Assembly: GCA_905233445.1 (NCBI GenBank)
Contig: CAJOEP010000022.1
Location: forward strand, 1 to 63,577
Source of the DNA: an uncultured Bacteroidales bacterium
GTDB lineage: Bacteria; Bacteroidota; Bacteroidia; Bacteroidales; F082
Direction: 5' to 3'
Length of the DNA: 63,577 nucleotides
Under the pieces are notes generated by a model, which was not told where the DNA came from, made no database searches, and was given only the letters and a program-made list of their open reading frames with translations. This document shows, in pieces, positions 43,763 through 52,938 of this stretch; within the stretch, counting starts at the first letter, position 1, and each line of letters begins with the position of its first letter. Position numbers and translations under genes: made by a program.

Positions 43763-46297
43763 ATGATAGAGAATAAAAATAGATTGAGAGTTCAGGCATC
43801 CAAACCGGCAAACAAGCTGAAAGAGGAACCGAAAGCGCAGCCTAAAGTCGTGGCAAAGGCGAAGGCTAAAAAGCCAAAGAAGCCGAAAAAGCCCGATAAC
43901 AAGGTCGCAAAACGTCGTAAGGAATCCGACGGCAGAGTCAGGATTTGCTTCGGCATATTCTTCCTGATTATCAGCATTTTCCTGCTTATAGCTTTTGCTC
44001 ATCCGTATTTCGGACACACTCATAATGCGATGTTTCTCAGTTGGCTCAGCACAAAAATGACCGAAGAGATGTTCGGTTTGGGTACTGGTTACATAATATT
44101 TCTTATCGGACTTCTCGGCACAAGCCTTATATGTAAAAAAACGCTCATCCGCGGATGGGATCTTTGGAAGTATTCACTCGTTTTCTTGGTCTGGCTGCCA
44201 TTGCTTTTAGCATTGATATTCAACAATATAATACCTCAAACCAGGATTACCGACTTCCACATCTATTACGGAGTTGTCGGTCACAAATGCTATATGTTCC
44301 TTCTTCAATATATAGGAATGGCTGGCATTATTTTGCTGCTGATTTTCACTGCAATAATCTATACAATCTTCACTTTCGACATAAAATTTGATTTTCTTAA
44401 GACAAAAGGAAAAGACAACAATGAAAATGACGTTGATATTGATGATGACGATGAACCAGAGGAGCCCGATGAGCCTGAAATCAACGAGCCAATCATTGAG
44501 GATAAACCTACAGTCATAGATTTGACCGACGGCGAAGAGGAAACCTCTGACGACCACACCGATGACGACGATAATAACGATGACGACGATTCTTCTGATG
44601 AAGTTCAAGTGATTCATAAACCTGCAATCGATGATGTCATAATTGATGAAAAGCCAGATAACACTGAAAAATCCGACGAAGTGGAATTGGAAATCAATGA
44701 AACAATCGAAGAAAAACAGGTTGATAAGATAGGCGAGCATTACGGTCTCGACACCCTATTCGACCCTAAACTTGAGCTTTCCGACTTCAAGTTTCCACCT
44801 CTCGATTTGCTAAAAAACTATGGTGACGAAGATAACATTGTTGACCGCGATGAATTAGAGGAAAACAAAAAACGCATTGTTGAGACATTAGGAAACTACA
44901 ACATAGAGATTGCGAAAATCCAAGCCACAATAGGTCCTACCGTTACTTTGTACGAAATAGTGCCGGCGGCTGGTGTCCGCATCTCGAAAATCAAAGGATT
45001 GCAGGACGATATCGCTTTAAGTTTGGCAGCCTTGGGAATCCGTATTATAGCGCCTATCCCTGGTAAAGGCACGGTGGGTATTGAGGTTCCGAACAAGAAG
45101 CCGCAGACCGTCTCAATGCGTACAATCATAGCTTCAGAGAAATTCCAGCACAACAAGTTCGCACTGCCGTTCGGAATCGGCAAGACCATCGCCAACGAGA
45201 GCTATGTCGCCGACCTCGCCAAGATGCCGCACATCCTGATGGCTGGAGCCACCGGACAAGGTAAGTCAGTGGGACTCAATGCAATAATAGCTTCATTGCT
45301 CTACAGCAAACATCCTGCCGAGCTGAAATTCATCCTCGTTGACCCGAAAAAGGTCGAGTTGAGTCTTTACAAGAAAATCGAGCGTCACTACCTCGCCAAA
45401 CTGCCTGACGCAGAAGAGGCTATCATCACCGACGTGCGAAAAGTGGTGCGTACGCTCAACTCGCTATGCATCGAGATGGACAACCGCTATGAGCTTATGA
45501 AAGACGCTGGAGTGCGCAACATCAAGGAATACAACGACAAATTCATGAGCCGCCGTCTAAATCCTAACGACGGTCACCGTTTCCTACCTTACATCGTGCT
45601 TGTCGTCGATGAGTTTGCCGACCTCATCATGACCGCGGGACGTGAAGTCGAGGGACCTATCGCGCGTCTGGCACAACTCGCACGCGCCATCGGAATACAT
45701 CTTATCATAGCTACACAACGTCCTTCTGTGAAAGTCATCACCGGCACTATCAAGGCCAACTTCCCGGGACGTATCGCCTTCCGCGTCATCTCGCGTGTTG
45801 ACTCGGCTACCATTTTGGACAGCAACGGTGCAGAACAGCTCGTCGGACGCGGCGATATGCTTATGTCAACAGGACAAGACCTCGTGCGTTTGCAATGCCC
45901 ATTCATCGACACACCGGAAGTAGAGGCAATCTGCGACTATATCGGCGAGCAACGAGGCTACGAAGATGCCTATCTCCTACCCGATGTCCCTGACGAACAG
46001 GACGATGGCGGCCCGAAAGAATCTATCGATTCAAACGAACGCGACCCTCTGTTTGAAGAAGCAGCACGCATAGTGGTGCAGACACAGCAAGGATCAACTT
46101 CAATGCTGCAACGCAAACTGAAACTCGGATACAACCGCGCAGGGCGTATCATCGACCAGCTCGAAAAAGCCGGTATTGTCGGCCCGTTTGCAGGCAGCAA
46201 ACAACGCGAAGTGAAAGTTGCGACAGAATTCGCCCTCGACCAGTTTTTAAAAGATTTAGACCTCGAAGATAACATTAAAAATAACGGAGTATTATGA
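43763..46297 (+). CDS. ftsK: DNA translocase FtsK/SpoIIIE
   Basis: An 844-residue FtsK. A Lys- and Pro-rich N-terminal tail precedes four membrane segments (about 65-205). Next is a very acidic linker (about 215-310, rich in Asp, Glu and Asn), then the alpha domain, the RecA-like motor with Walker A GATGQGKSVGLN and Walker B VLVVDEFADLIM, and a winged-helix gamma domain (LQRKLKLGYNRAGRIIDQLE) that reads KOPS-type polarity sequences. It pumps chromosome ends through the closing septum. Its stop overlaps the lolA start by 4 nt. Confidence 0.95.
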   Translation: MIENKNRLRVQASKPANKLKEEPKAQPKVVAKAKAKKPKKPKKPDNKVAKRRKESDGRVRICFGIFFLIISIFLLIAFAHPYFGHTHNAMFLSWLSTKMTEEMFGLGTGYIIFLIGLLGTSLICKKTLIRGWDLWKYSLVFLVWLPLLLALIFNNIIPQTRITDFHIYYGVVGHKCYMFLLQYIGMAGIILLLIFTAIIYTIFTFDIKFDFLKTKGKDNNENDVDIDDDDEPEEPDEPEINEPIIEDKPTVIDLTDGEEETSDDHTDDDDNNDDDDSSDEVQVIHKPAIDDVIIDEKPDNTEKSDEVELEINETIEEKQVDKIGEHYGLDTLFDPKLELSDFKFPPLDLLKNYGDEDNIVDRDELEENKKRIVETLGNYNIEIAKIQATIGPTVTLYEIVPAAGVRISKIKGLQDDIALSLAALGIRIIAPIPGKGTVGIEVPNKKPQTVSMRTIIASEKFQHNKFALPFGIGKTIANESYVADLAKMPHILMAGATGQGKSVGLNAIIASLLYSKHPAELKFILVDPKKVELSLYKKIERHYLAKLPDAEEAIITDVRKVVRTLNSLCIEMDNRYELMKDAGVRNIKEYNDKFMSRRLNPNDGHRFLPYIVLVVDEFADLIMTAGREVEGPIARLAQLARAIGIHLIIATQRPSVKVITGTIKANFPGRIAFRVISRVDSATILDSNGAEQLVGRGDMLMSTGQDLVRLQCPFIDTPEVEAICDYIGEQRGYEDAYLLPDVPDEQDDGGPKESIDSNERDPLFEEAARIVVQTQQGSTSMLQRKLKLGYNRAGRIIDQLEKAGIVGPFAGSKQREVKVATEFALDQFLKDLDLEDNIKNNGVL

Positions 46298-46917
46298 AAA
46301 AACATATCTTATTGATATTCAGCTTATTAAGTCTATCTTTCTGCCTTAATGCCCAAAATGCCGAAGAGACATTCAAAGCCGTCGTAAACAAACTCAAAGC
46401 ATACGACAACATAGAAATTGCCTTTGACTATAACATGATCAACACCGAAGCAGGCATCTATGAAACCATGGAAGGTGCAGGATTCATGCAAGGCAATGCC
46501 TACAAACTGCATATCATGGGACAGGATATCATTTGCGACGGATCAACTATTTGGACTTATAACGCTGATGCTGAAGAAGTTATGATAAGCGAAGCGGATA
46601 ATTCTGACGGAGGAGGCTCACCTCTCGCTATCATCAACGCCTATTATGACAATATCACAGCCAAATATATCGAAGAAAACGGAAGTATAAAAAAAATAGA
46701 GGCAAAACCCTTGATGGGTGACGAAAATTTGGATAAAATCATCCTCACTCTTGATTCTAATTCAATGGAAATCAAAGATTTGCATGTCTTTGACAAAAAC
46801 AACAACGAATTTGTTTACGAAATCACACGTTTTGTCACAAACCAGCATCTGCCCGCCGATTTCTTCACCTTCAAGGCTGCCGACTATCCGGATGCGGAAA
46901 TCATTGACATGAGATAA
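46294..46917 (+). CDS. lolA: LolA-like periplasmic lipoprotein carrier
   Basis: A 207-residue exported protein with a signal peptide (ending LNAQ) and the unclosed beta-barrel pattern of LolA: ETFKAVVNKLKAYDNIEIAF at the start, GDSTIWTY-like region (CDGSTIWTYNADAEEV) and a C-terminal LPADFFTFKAADYP. LolA shuttles lipoproteins from the inner to the outer membrane. Pairing with ftsK by a 4-nt overlap is a known gene order in Bacteroidetes. The next gene, a glycosyltransferase, starts 2 nt later. Confidence 0.85.
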   Translation: MKKHILLIFSLLSLSFCLNAQNAEETFKAVVNKLKAYDNIEIAFDYNMINTEAGIYETMEGAGFMQGNAYKLHIMGQDIICDGSTIWTYNADAEEVMISEADNSDGGGSPLAIINAYYDNITAKYIEENGSIKKIEAKPLMGDENLDKIILTLDSNSMEIKDLHVFDKNNNEFVYEITRFVTNQHLPADFFTFKAADYPDAEIIDMR

Positions 46918-46919
46918 AC

Positions 46920-48065
46920 GTGGATAAAGAAAGAAAACATATAGTCTTTCTTGCGCGATGGTATCCCCACCGCTACGACCCGATGTTCGGTTTGTTTGTG
47001 CAGCGTCATGCCGAAGCTGCGGCATTGTATAACGACATCAGCGTGATTTACGTTCATCCCGACGAGAACGTTTCTAATTACGAAATCGTTCATGACAACG
47101 ATAGTAAAGACGCAACTCATCGCGTCTCAACAATCCGTGTCTATTATCGAAAATCGCGATTTAAACCAATATCATTATTCAGGTTTTTCCGCGCCAACAA
47201 TCTGGCACTCAAACGATTACCAAAACCAGACATCATCCATGTCCACATCCTTACGCGTCTAGGCATCATCGCCCTCTGGCACAAAATCATCAACGGAACA
47301 CCTTATATTATTACTGAGCATTGGTCACGCTACCTGCCCGGCAACATTTTTAACGGATTTTTGAGAAAAAAACTGACAAAAACAGTCGTAAAACATGCTT
47401 CTTTGGTGACAACAGTGACCGAAAACCTTGCCAACGCCATGCGGAATCACGGACTGCGTAACAAAAATTATATGGTTTTGCCCAACGTTGTCGATGTGGA
47501 TGTTTTTGACATAATTCCTCACAAAAACGCCATCCCAAGAATAATCCACGTCAGTTGTTTTGAAGATAAGTCAAAGAATATCAGTGGCTTACTAAACGCC
47601 TTAAAGCTTTTGAAAAATAAAAACATAGCTTTCGAGGCTGTTTTGATTGGCGAAGGCATGGATTTTGAAGCCATGAAACACAAAGCCAATGACTTGCGAT
47701 TGGATGATTGCGTCAAGTTCACCGGCATGCTTCAAGGCCGAGAGCTTGTCAACGTCATGGCTAATGGTGATTTCCTTGTACTTTCAAGCAATTACGAAAA
47801 TCTTCCGGTTGTTATTTTGGAGGCTTTTGCCTGTGGTCTCCCTGTCGTTAGCACCAACGTGGGTGGCATCGCTGAAATCGTTAACGATAGCAATGGTCTT
47901 CTCGTTCCGTCACAAGACCATTACAGACTCGCTGATGCGATGCAGAAAATGATGCAAACATATCACAATTATGATGCAAACATATTGAGAGACGCCATAA
48001 CAAAAAAGTTTTCCAACGAATCTGTCGGAAAACTTTTAGATGGTATTTACAAAAAACTGAATTAA
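46920..48065 (+). CDS. GT4 family glycosyltransferase
   Basis: A 381-residue GT-B fold glycosyltransferase. The N-terminal half opens with FLARWYPHRYDPMFGLFV and includes HVHILTRLG; the C-terminal half has the donor site with GEGMDFEAM, FTGMLQG and ENLPVVILEAFACGLPVV, where the Glu is the family's conserved residue. Likely role is building a cell-envelope polysaccharide; donor and acceptor are unknown. The start codon is GTG, two nt after the lolA stop; no ATG lies upstream in frame. The 3' end overlaps that of the convergent lpxC by 4 nt. Confidence 0.85.
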   Translation: MDKERKHIVFLARWYPHRYDPMFGLFVQRHAEAAALYNDISVIYVHPDENVSNYEIVHDNDSKDATHRVSTIRVYYRKSRFKPISLFRFFRANNLALKRLPKPDIIHVHILTRLGIIALWHKIINGTPYIITEHWSRYLPGNIFNGFLRKKLTKTVVKHASLVTTVTENLANAMRNHGLRNKNYMVLPNVVDVDVFDIIPHKNAIPRIIHVSCFEDKSKNISGLLNALKLLKNKNIAFEAVLIGEGMDFEAMKHKANDLRLDDCVKFTGMLQGRELVNVMANGDFLVLSSNYENLPVVILEAFACGLPVVSTNVGGIAEIVNDSNGLLVPSQDHYRLADAMQKMMQTYHNYDANILRDAITKKFSNESVGKLLDGIYKKLN

Positions 48066-48976
48066 AGTCCCATTTTCTTCACTATCAGCTTCACAAACTC
48101 AGTATTTGAGAAATGACCTGGTTTGTAAGCTGTCACCTTACCGATTATTGGCATTCCGATTAATGTAAGGTCACCAATTAAATCAAGTAATTTGTGACGA
48201 GCAGGCTCGTTTTCGAAATACAAGGTGACGTTGTTGAGGATTCCGCCTTCGTGCACCGCCACTGATTCTTTGTGGAACAAATTAGCAACACGTTTCAAAT
48301 CCTCTTCAGACACTTGTTTTTCAATGAAAACGATGGCATTAGACAAGTCACCGCCTTTAATAAGGTTGTGTGCCAGAAGCATCTCAAGCTCTTGGAAAAA
48401 CACGAACGTTCTGCACATCGCGAACTCTGTCTCAAACTCGTTGATATCTGTAAGATGAGCTTCCTGAACATTCAAAACGCCTGATTTATAGTCAACTTTA
48501 ACGTCGATGCTGAACTTTTCGGCTGGTTCAACCACAAGTTCGCAGCCGATTTTTGGATGTGTATAAACAATTCTCTTGGTGATTGTCAAGCACTTACGCT
48601 CAGCATCTTGTTCTTCAGAACCTGCTTCTTTCAATGCTTCGAACACTATTTTAGAACTTCCGTCAAGAATTGGAGGCTCTTCACAGTTCAAGTCGATAAG
48701 CACGTTATCGATGTTTGACGCTCTCAATGCCGCCATTATATGTTCCACGGTATAAACCTTCACGCCATTTTTCGCGATAGTGGTTCCACGCGAAGTATCG
48801 ACAACATTTTCGACACGCGCTTCCACTATTGGCTGGCCAAACAGGTCAACTCTTCTAAATTTAATACCGTGATTAATATCTGCAGGATGGAATGTCAGTG
48901 TACCGCTTTGACCTGTATGAAGACCTGTTCCGCTAATACTGACGCTCTTTTTTATTGTATGTTGTTTTTCCACCAT
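48062..48976 (-). CDS. lpxC: UDP-3-O-acyl-N-acetylglucosamine deacetylase
   Basis: A 304-residue LpxC, which performs the committed step of lipid A synthesis in the cytoplasm. Zinc ligands are His in YTVEHIMAAL and the His and Asp in RHKLLDLIGDLTLIG; the second conserved His is in AYKPGHFSNTEF. Many Bacteroidetes carry LpxC fused to a C-terminal FabZ dehydratase (about 460 residues), but this protein ends right after the LpxC domain. lpxD lies 45 nt upstream on the same strand, and a separate -7 box precedes lpxC. No lpxA or fabZ follows. Confidence 0.95.
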   Translation of the reverse strand: MVEKQHTIKKSVSISGTGLHTGQSGTLTFHPADINHGIKFRRVDLFGQPIVEARVENVVDTSRGTTIAKNGVKVYTVEHIMAALRASNIDNVLIDLNCEEPPILDGSSKIVFEALKEAGSEEQDAERKCLTITKRIVYTHPKIGCELVVEPAEKFSIDVKVDYKSGVLNVQEAHLTDINEFETEFAMCRTFVFFQELEMLLAHNLIKGGDLSNAIVFIEKQVSEEDLKRVANLFHKESVAVHEGGILNNVTLYFENEPARHKLLDLIGDLTLIGMPIIGKVTAYKPGHFSNTEFVKLIVKKMGL

Positions 48977-49000
48977 TATATCTACGTATAGAAATATGGT

Positions 49001-49008
49001 GCAAAATT
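49001..49008 (-). promoter_or_regulatory. -7 box TAATTTTG of lpxC
   Basis: Exact TAnnTTTG match on the minus strand in the 45-nt gap after lpxD, 24 nt before the lpxC ATG. Confidence 0.55.
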
Positions 49009-49021
49009 ACAAAATAATCTA

Positions 49022-50065
49022 TTACTTCGACAATAATTCTTCAAGTTTTTTCTCCAGCTCGGCAATTCTGTTTTCCAACTTATCGATATTGCGTTGTCTA
49101 ACAATGTCTTTCATATATTTTGAATAATCGTATGCCGGTGCTCCCATAATTTGTTTTCCGGGCTCTTTCACACCTTTTGTCAAACCCGACTGCGGTCCGA
49201 TTACCGTTCTGTCGGCAACAGTGAGGTGTCCTGATATTCCCACCTGGCCTGCCACGACGCAGTTTTTACCGACATGAGCCGAACCGGCTATTCCCGACTG
49301 TGCAGCCATCGCTGTGTTTTCGCCAACCTCCACATTATGAGCGATTTGGATGAGGTTGTCGAGTTTCACTCCGTTATGAATCTTGGTCGATTCCATGGTC
49401 GAGCGGTCGATAGTGGTATTTGCTCCTATTTCGACATTGTCGCCCACCAACACATTACCTATTTGCGGGATTTTCTTGTATGTTCCGTCGGGTTGCGGCA
49501 CAAAGCCGAATCCGTCTGCGCCAAGGACTGCACCTGCATGAATGATACATTCTTTGCCGATATGAGTCATGGCGTAAAGCTTAACTCCGGCATAAAGCAC
49601 GGTATTGTCGCCAATCACCACGTCGTCGCCGACATAGCAATGCGGATAAACCTTCACATTATTACCCATTCTCACCCTCTCGCCTATGTAGGCGAACTCG
49701 CCGATATAGCAATTTTCGCCATATTCGGCATCCGATGATATGAACGCGAGCTCGGAAATACCTGTTTTATTATTCGTATATTCCTGATAAATTGCCAAAA
49801 GTTGTGCGAACGACTCATAGGCATTAGGCACCCTTATCATTGTCGTCGTCACCGCTTCCGTTGCTTCAAAATCGGCGTTCACAAGCACTATCGACGATTT
49901 TGTCTCATAAAGATAAGGGATATATTTAGGATTAGACAAAAAACTCAACATTCCTGGAGCGCCGTCCTCGATGCGTGCCACGTTCCACACCTTCGCCTCT
50001 GGGTCGCCTTCCACTTTTCCGCCCAAAAGTGCCGCAATCTGCGCAGCTGTAAACTCAACTTTCAT
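49022..50065 (-). CDS. lpxD: UDP-3-O-(3-hydroxyacyl)glucosamine N-acyltransferase
   Basis: A 347-residue LpxD. An N-terminal uridine-binding domain (FTAAQIAALLGGKVEGD) is followed by a left-handed beta-helix made of hexapeptide repeats (for example IGDNTVLYAGVKLY) and the catalytic His in IQIAHNVEVGENTA. It transfers the second hydroxyacyl chain in lipid A synthesis, one step after LpxC. A C-terminal coiled helix (KLENRIAELEKKLEELL) likely holds the trimer. Its start is 3 nt after the stop of the unknown gene at 50069. Confidence 0.95.
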   Translation of the reverse strand: MKVEFTAAQIAALLGGKVEGDPEAKVWNVARIEDGAPGMLSFLSNPKYIPYLYETKSSIVLVNADFEATEAVTTTMIRVPNAYESFAQLLAIYQEYTNNKTGISELAFISSDAEYGENCYIGEFAYIGERVRMGNNVKVYPHCYVGDDVVIGDNTVLYAGVKLYAMTHIGKECIIHAGAVLGADGFGFVPQPDGTYKKIPQIGNVLVGDNVEIGANTTIDRSTMESTKIHNGVKLDNLIQIAHNVEVGENTAMAAQSGIAGSAHVGKNCVVAGQVGISGHLTVADRTVIGPQSGLTKGVKEPGKQIMGAPAYDYSKYMKDIVRQRNIDKLENRIAELEKKLEELLSK

Positions 50066-50068
50066 ATC

Positions 50069-50560
50069 TCAAATATTATTAAACTCTTTTTTAATTGCAA
50101 TCACAACCTTGTCTATCAACGAGTTATCCATCGATGCAATGACCTGAGCCATCGTTGCGGCATCGGCGTCCTGATTCTCGCCAAATGCAGCGTTGATGCT
50201 TTTCAAAACCTCGTCTTTCGTGACGATAACATTAAACCAAACAGGCTCGCTGACGTAAAGCCGCTGTGCCAAATTGTGTTCCAACTCATCTTGCACATTC
50301 TGAATCAGTGCAAACTGAAAGTCTGTTCGCGACATTCCGGGCATGAAAACACGCTTAACCAGCACCTGAAATCTGATGCGTTCAAGGTATAAAACAAGCC
50401 GTTCATATGCCTGAATCTTCAACGGAATGACAACGTCATTTTTACTTTTATCAGTCTTATTCGATTGATTATCATTCTTATTGCCTGAAAAGAAAAAGAC
50501 AAAACCGACAATCGTCATCACCACTATCAACCCGATTAATATCCACGTCGTTGGACTCAT
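50069..50560 (-). CDS. conserved Bacteroidetes membrane-anchored protein (DUF7935-like)
   Basis: A 163-residue protein with one N-terminal membrane segment (residues 5-24) and a cytoplasmic-looking helical domain. The stretch PLKIQAYERLVLYLERI followed by a region ending in DELEHNLAQRLYVS resembles a small Bacteroidetes-specific family, probably DUF7935; I recall it but cannot check it. Function is unknown. It heads the lpxD-lpxC cluster and has its own -7 box. Confidence 0.6.
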   Translation of the reverse strand: MSPTTWILIGLIVVMTIVGFVFFFSGNKNDNQSNKTDKSKNDVVIPLKIQAYERLVLYLERIRFQVLVKRVFMPGMSRTDFQFALIQNVQDELEHNLAQRLYVSEPVWFNVIVTKDEVLKSINAAFGENQDADAATMAQVIASMDNSLIDKVVIAIKKEFNNI

Positions 50561-50579
50561 TTAAATCATTTTTAGAGTG

Positions 50580-50587
50580 CAAATATA
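50580..50587 (-). promoter_or_regulatory. -7 box TATATTTG of the lpxD cluster
   Basis: Exact TAnnTTTG match on the minus strand, 19 nt before the start at 50560. Confidence 0.6.
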
Positions 50588-50648
50588 GTGATTTATTTTT
50601 ATTTAAAACATTTTTTTCAAACAAAAGTTTTCTTATCACAAAAATCAT

Positions 50649-50656
50649 TACCTTTG
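50649..50656 (+). promoter_or_regulatory. -7 box TACCTTTG of the aminotransferase gene
   Basis: Exact TAnnTTTG match, 39 nt before the ATG at 50696; it lies inside a longer possible reading frame and so rules out the earlier start. Confidence 0.65.
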
Positions 50657-50695
50657 CAGTCTCGATTCGTCATTAATAATTTAAAAAATATAGAT

Positions 50696-51898
50696 ATGGG
50701 TACATTATCACAAAGAGTCATCAACATGGCCGAATCAGCCACTTTGAAAATGACACAGAAGAGCCGCGAACTCAAGGCTCAGGGCATTGACATAATCTCA
50801 TTGAGCATTGGTGAACCTGACTTCAACACACCAGTAAGTGCAAAACAGGCAGGTATCGACGCTATCAACAACAACGACACACACTATCCGCCTGTCCCTG
50901 GCACTCCTGCTTTGCGTAAAGCCATAGCTGAAAAACTCCGCCGCGACAACGGTTTGGATTACAAAGAAACTGACATCATCGTGTCGAACGGCGCAAAACA
51001 GGCAATCACGACAACATTCTTCGCCATCCTCGATAAAGGCGATGAAGTCATCATCCCTGCCCCATTCTGGGTATCATATCCTGAAATGGTGAAGCTCGCC
51101 GACGGTACTCCTGTGTTTATCTACACAACACCTGAGCAGCACTTCAAAATCACTGCTGCACAGCTCGAGAAAGCCATCACTCCGAAGACCAAGGCATTCA
51201 TTTTCAGCACTCCTTGCAACCCAAGTGGTTCAGTCTATACAAAAGAAGAACTCGCTTCATTGGTCGAAGTGTTCAAGAAACACCCTGAAATCATCATCAT
51301 TTCCGATGAGATTTACGAATTCATCCAATACGAGCACAAGCACGAGACAATGGGTCAGTTCACCGAGTTGAAAGACCGTCTCGTCATCGTCAACGGCGTG
51401 GCAAAAGGTTATGCCATGACAGGTTGGAGAATCGGCTACATTGCAGCTCCAATGGCTATTGTCAACGCATGCAACAAGATTCAGGGACAGTACACATCAG
51501 GTATCTGCACCATTTCACAGGCCGCTTCAGTGGCAGCAATGCAGCTTTCACCTGAGAATTCAGAGGAAGTTCAAAATATGTGCAAGGCCTTCAGAGCCCG
51601 CCGCGACATGTTCTACAAGCTCCTCATGGAGATCCCGGGTCTCAAGTTGAGCTTACCGGCTGGTGCATTCTACATGTTCCCTGACGTTTCAGCATATTAT
51701 GGCAAGTCAGATGGCGCAACAGTTATCAAGAACAGCGACGATTTGTGCATGTACTTGCTTTACAACGCCCATGTGGCATGTGTGGCAGGCGGCGCATTCG
51801 GCAACGACAACTGCATCCGTCTTTCTTACGCCACATCGGAAGACAAGCTCCGCGAAGCGGCAAAACGCCTCAAAGAAGCTTTCGCTAAACTCAAATAA
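50696..51898 (+). CDS. aspartate aminotransferase-type PLP enzyme (class I)
   Basis: About 400 residues from the ATG at 50696. A fold-type I aminotransferase: the PLP Lys is in VNGVAKGYAMTGWRIGY, with YPPVPGTPALRKAIAEKLR near the start, PCNPSGSVYTKEEL and a C-terminal Arg in NCIRLSYATSEDKL for the substrate carboxylate. It most resembles aspartate/prephenate aminotransferases of subgroup Ib; exact amino donor cannot be fixed here. A -7 box inside the upstream in-frame region argues against the longer version starting at 50588. The next gene, a heptose kinase, starts 8 nt later. Confidence 0.9.
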   Translation: MGTLSQRVINMAESATLKMTQKSRELKAQGIDIISLSIGEPDFNTPVSAKQAGIDAINNNDTHYPPVPGTPALRKAIAEKLRRDNGLDYKETDIIVSNGAKQAITTTFFAILDKGDEVIIPAPFWVSYPEMVKLADGTPVFIYTTPEQHFKITAAQLEKAITPKTKAFIFSTPCNPSGSVYTKEELASLVEVFKKHPEIIIISDEIYEFIQYEHKHETMGQFTELKDRLVIVNGVAKGYAMTGWRIGYIAAPMAIVNACNKIQGQYTSGICTISQAASVAAMQLSPENSEEVQNMCKAFRARRDMFYKLLMEIPGLKLSLPAGAFYMFPDVSAYYGKSDGATVIKNSDDLCMYLLYNAHVACVAGGAFGNDNCIRLSYATSEDKLREAAKRLKEAFAKLK

Positions 51899-51906
51899 GG
51901 AAAACA

Positions 51907-52908
51907 ATGCCAAGAGAAGACATCAAAGCACTTTTCGAGTCGTTCAACGACAAGCGAATACTAATCATAGGTGATGTTATGCTCGACCTTTACCTCAACG
52001 GTAAGGTCGAGCGCATCTCGCCTGAGGCTCCTGTGCCGATTGTGGCGGTGGGCAACCGTTTTGCGCGTCTAGGCGGTGCCGCCAACGTGGCGCAGAACAT
52101 CAAGGCACTGGGGGCGGAACCGGTATTATGCTCTATAATAGGAGACGACTCAAAGTCGCACGATTTCTTCGACCTGCTCAAAGAACACAACATGCCAAGC
52201 AACGGCATAGTAAGGAGCAAGGAACGACGCACAACAACGAAATACCGCATCATCGGCAACAACGCACAAATGTTGCGTGTCGATGATGAGGACACTTTCA
52301 ACCTCACCGAAAAAGAATTCGCTGCACTGCGCGAGAAAATCGACACTATTCTGTATCGCGAACGCATAGACGGCATCATTCTTCAAGATTATAATAAAGG
52401 TGTGCTAACAGAAGAACTTATTCGGCACGCCATCACCGTCGCCAACGAGAAGCATATTCCTGTAGGCGTTGACCCGAAGAAAAACAATTTCCTTGCCTAC
52501 GAGCGCTGTACTCTGTTTAAGCCCAACCTGAAAGAACTTAAAGAAGGCATCAATATTGAGTTTCCAACCGACACCATTGATGGTATCTTATTAGGTGTCA
52601 ATGCATTACAAGACAAACTCCAATGCCGCTACGTAATGAACACCTTATCGGAAAGAGGCGTACTCATCCAGGAAATGGCCGACGGCAAAAGAACTTACAA
52701 ACACATCCCCGCTCATCTCCGCAAAATAGCCGACGTTTCAGGTGCCGGCGACACAGTTTTGGGCGTAGCGATGCTTTGCCTTGTATGTAATCAGGATGCA
52801 TATCACATTGCAGCAATATCAAATTTGGCAGGCGGATTGGTATGCGAGGAAATCGGTGCGGTGCCTATCAATAAGGAAAGACTATTAAAAGAAACGGAAA
52901 AAATATAA
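51907..52908 (+). CDS. hldA: D-glycero-beta-D-manno-heptose-7-phosphate kinase
   Basis: A 333-residue PfkB/ribokinase family protein equal to the N-terminal kinase half of HldE (RfaE). Signatures are VERISPEAPVPIV, the first PfkB box RLGGAANVAQNIKALGA, DYNKGVLTEELI and the second box VSGAGDTVLGVAML with the catalytic Asp. It phosphorylates heptose 7-phosphate for LPS inner-core synthesis, consistent with lpxC and lpxD close by. The cytidylyltransferase half is not fused and not nearby. Confidence 0.9.
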   Translation: MPREDIKALFESFNDKRILIIGDVMLDLYLNGKVERISPEAPVPIVAVGNRFARLGGAANVAQNIKALGAEPVLCSIIGDDSKSHDFFDLLKEHNMPSNGIVRSKERRTTTKYRIIGNNAQMLRVDDEDTFNLTEKEFAALREKIDTILYRERIDGIILQDYNKGVLTEELIRHAITVANEKHIPVGVDPKKNNFLAYERCTLFKPNLKELKEGINIEFPTDTIDGILLGVNALQDKLQCRYVMNTLSERGVLIQEMADGKRTYKHIPAHLRKIADVSGAGDTVLGVAMLCLVCNQDAYHIAAISNLAGGLVCEEIGAVPINKERLLKETEKI

Positions 52909-52938
52909 TAAGAAAGTGTTTTTTGCGTTATTAGGTCT

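Noticed and set aside
44207..44740. 177-residue minus-strand reading frame inside ftsK
   Set aside because: It is the shadow of the acidic, low-complexity linker of FtsK and has no promoter or family features.
50588..50695. 36-residue N-terminal extension of the aminotransferase
   Set aside because: It contains a -7 promoter box and does not resemble the family N-terminus.
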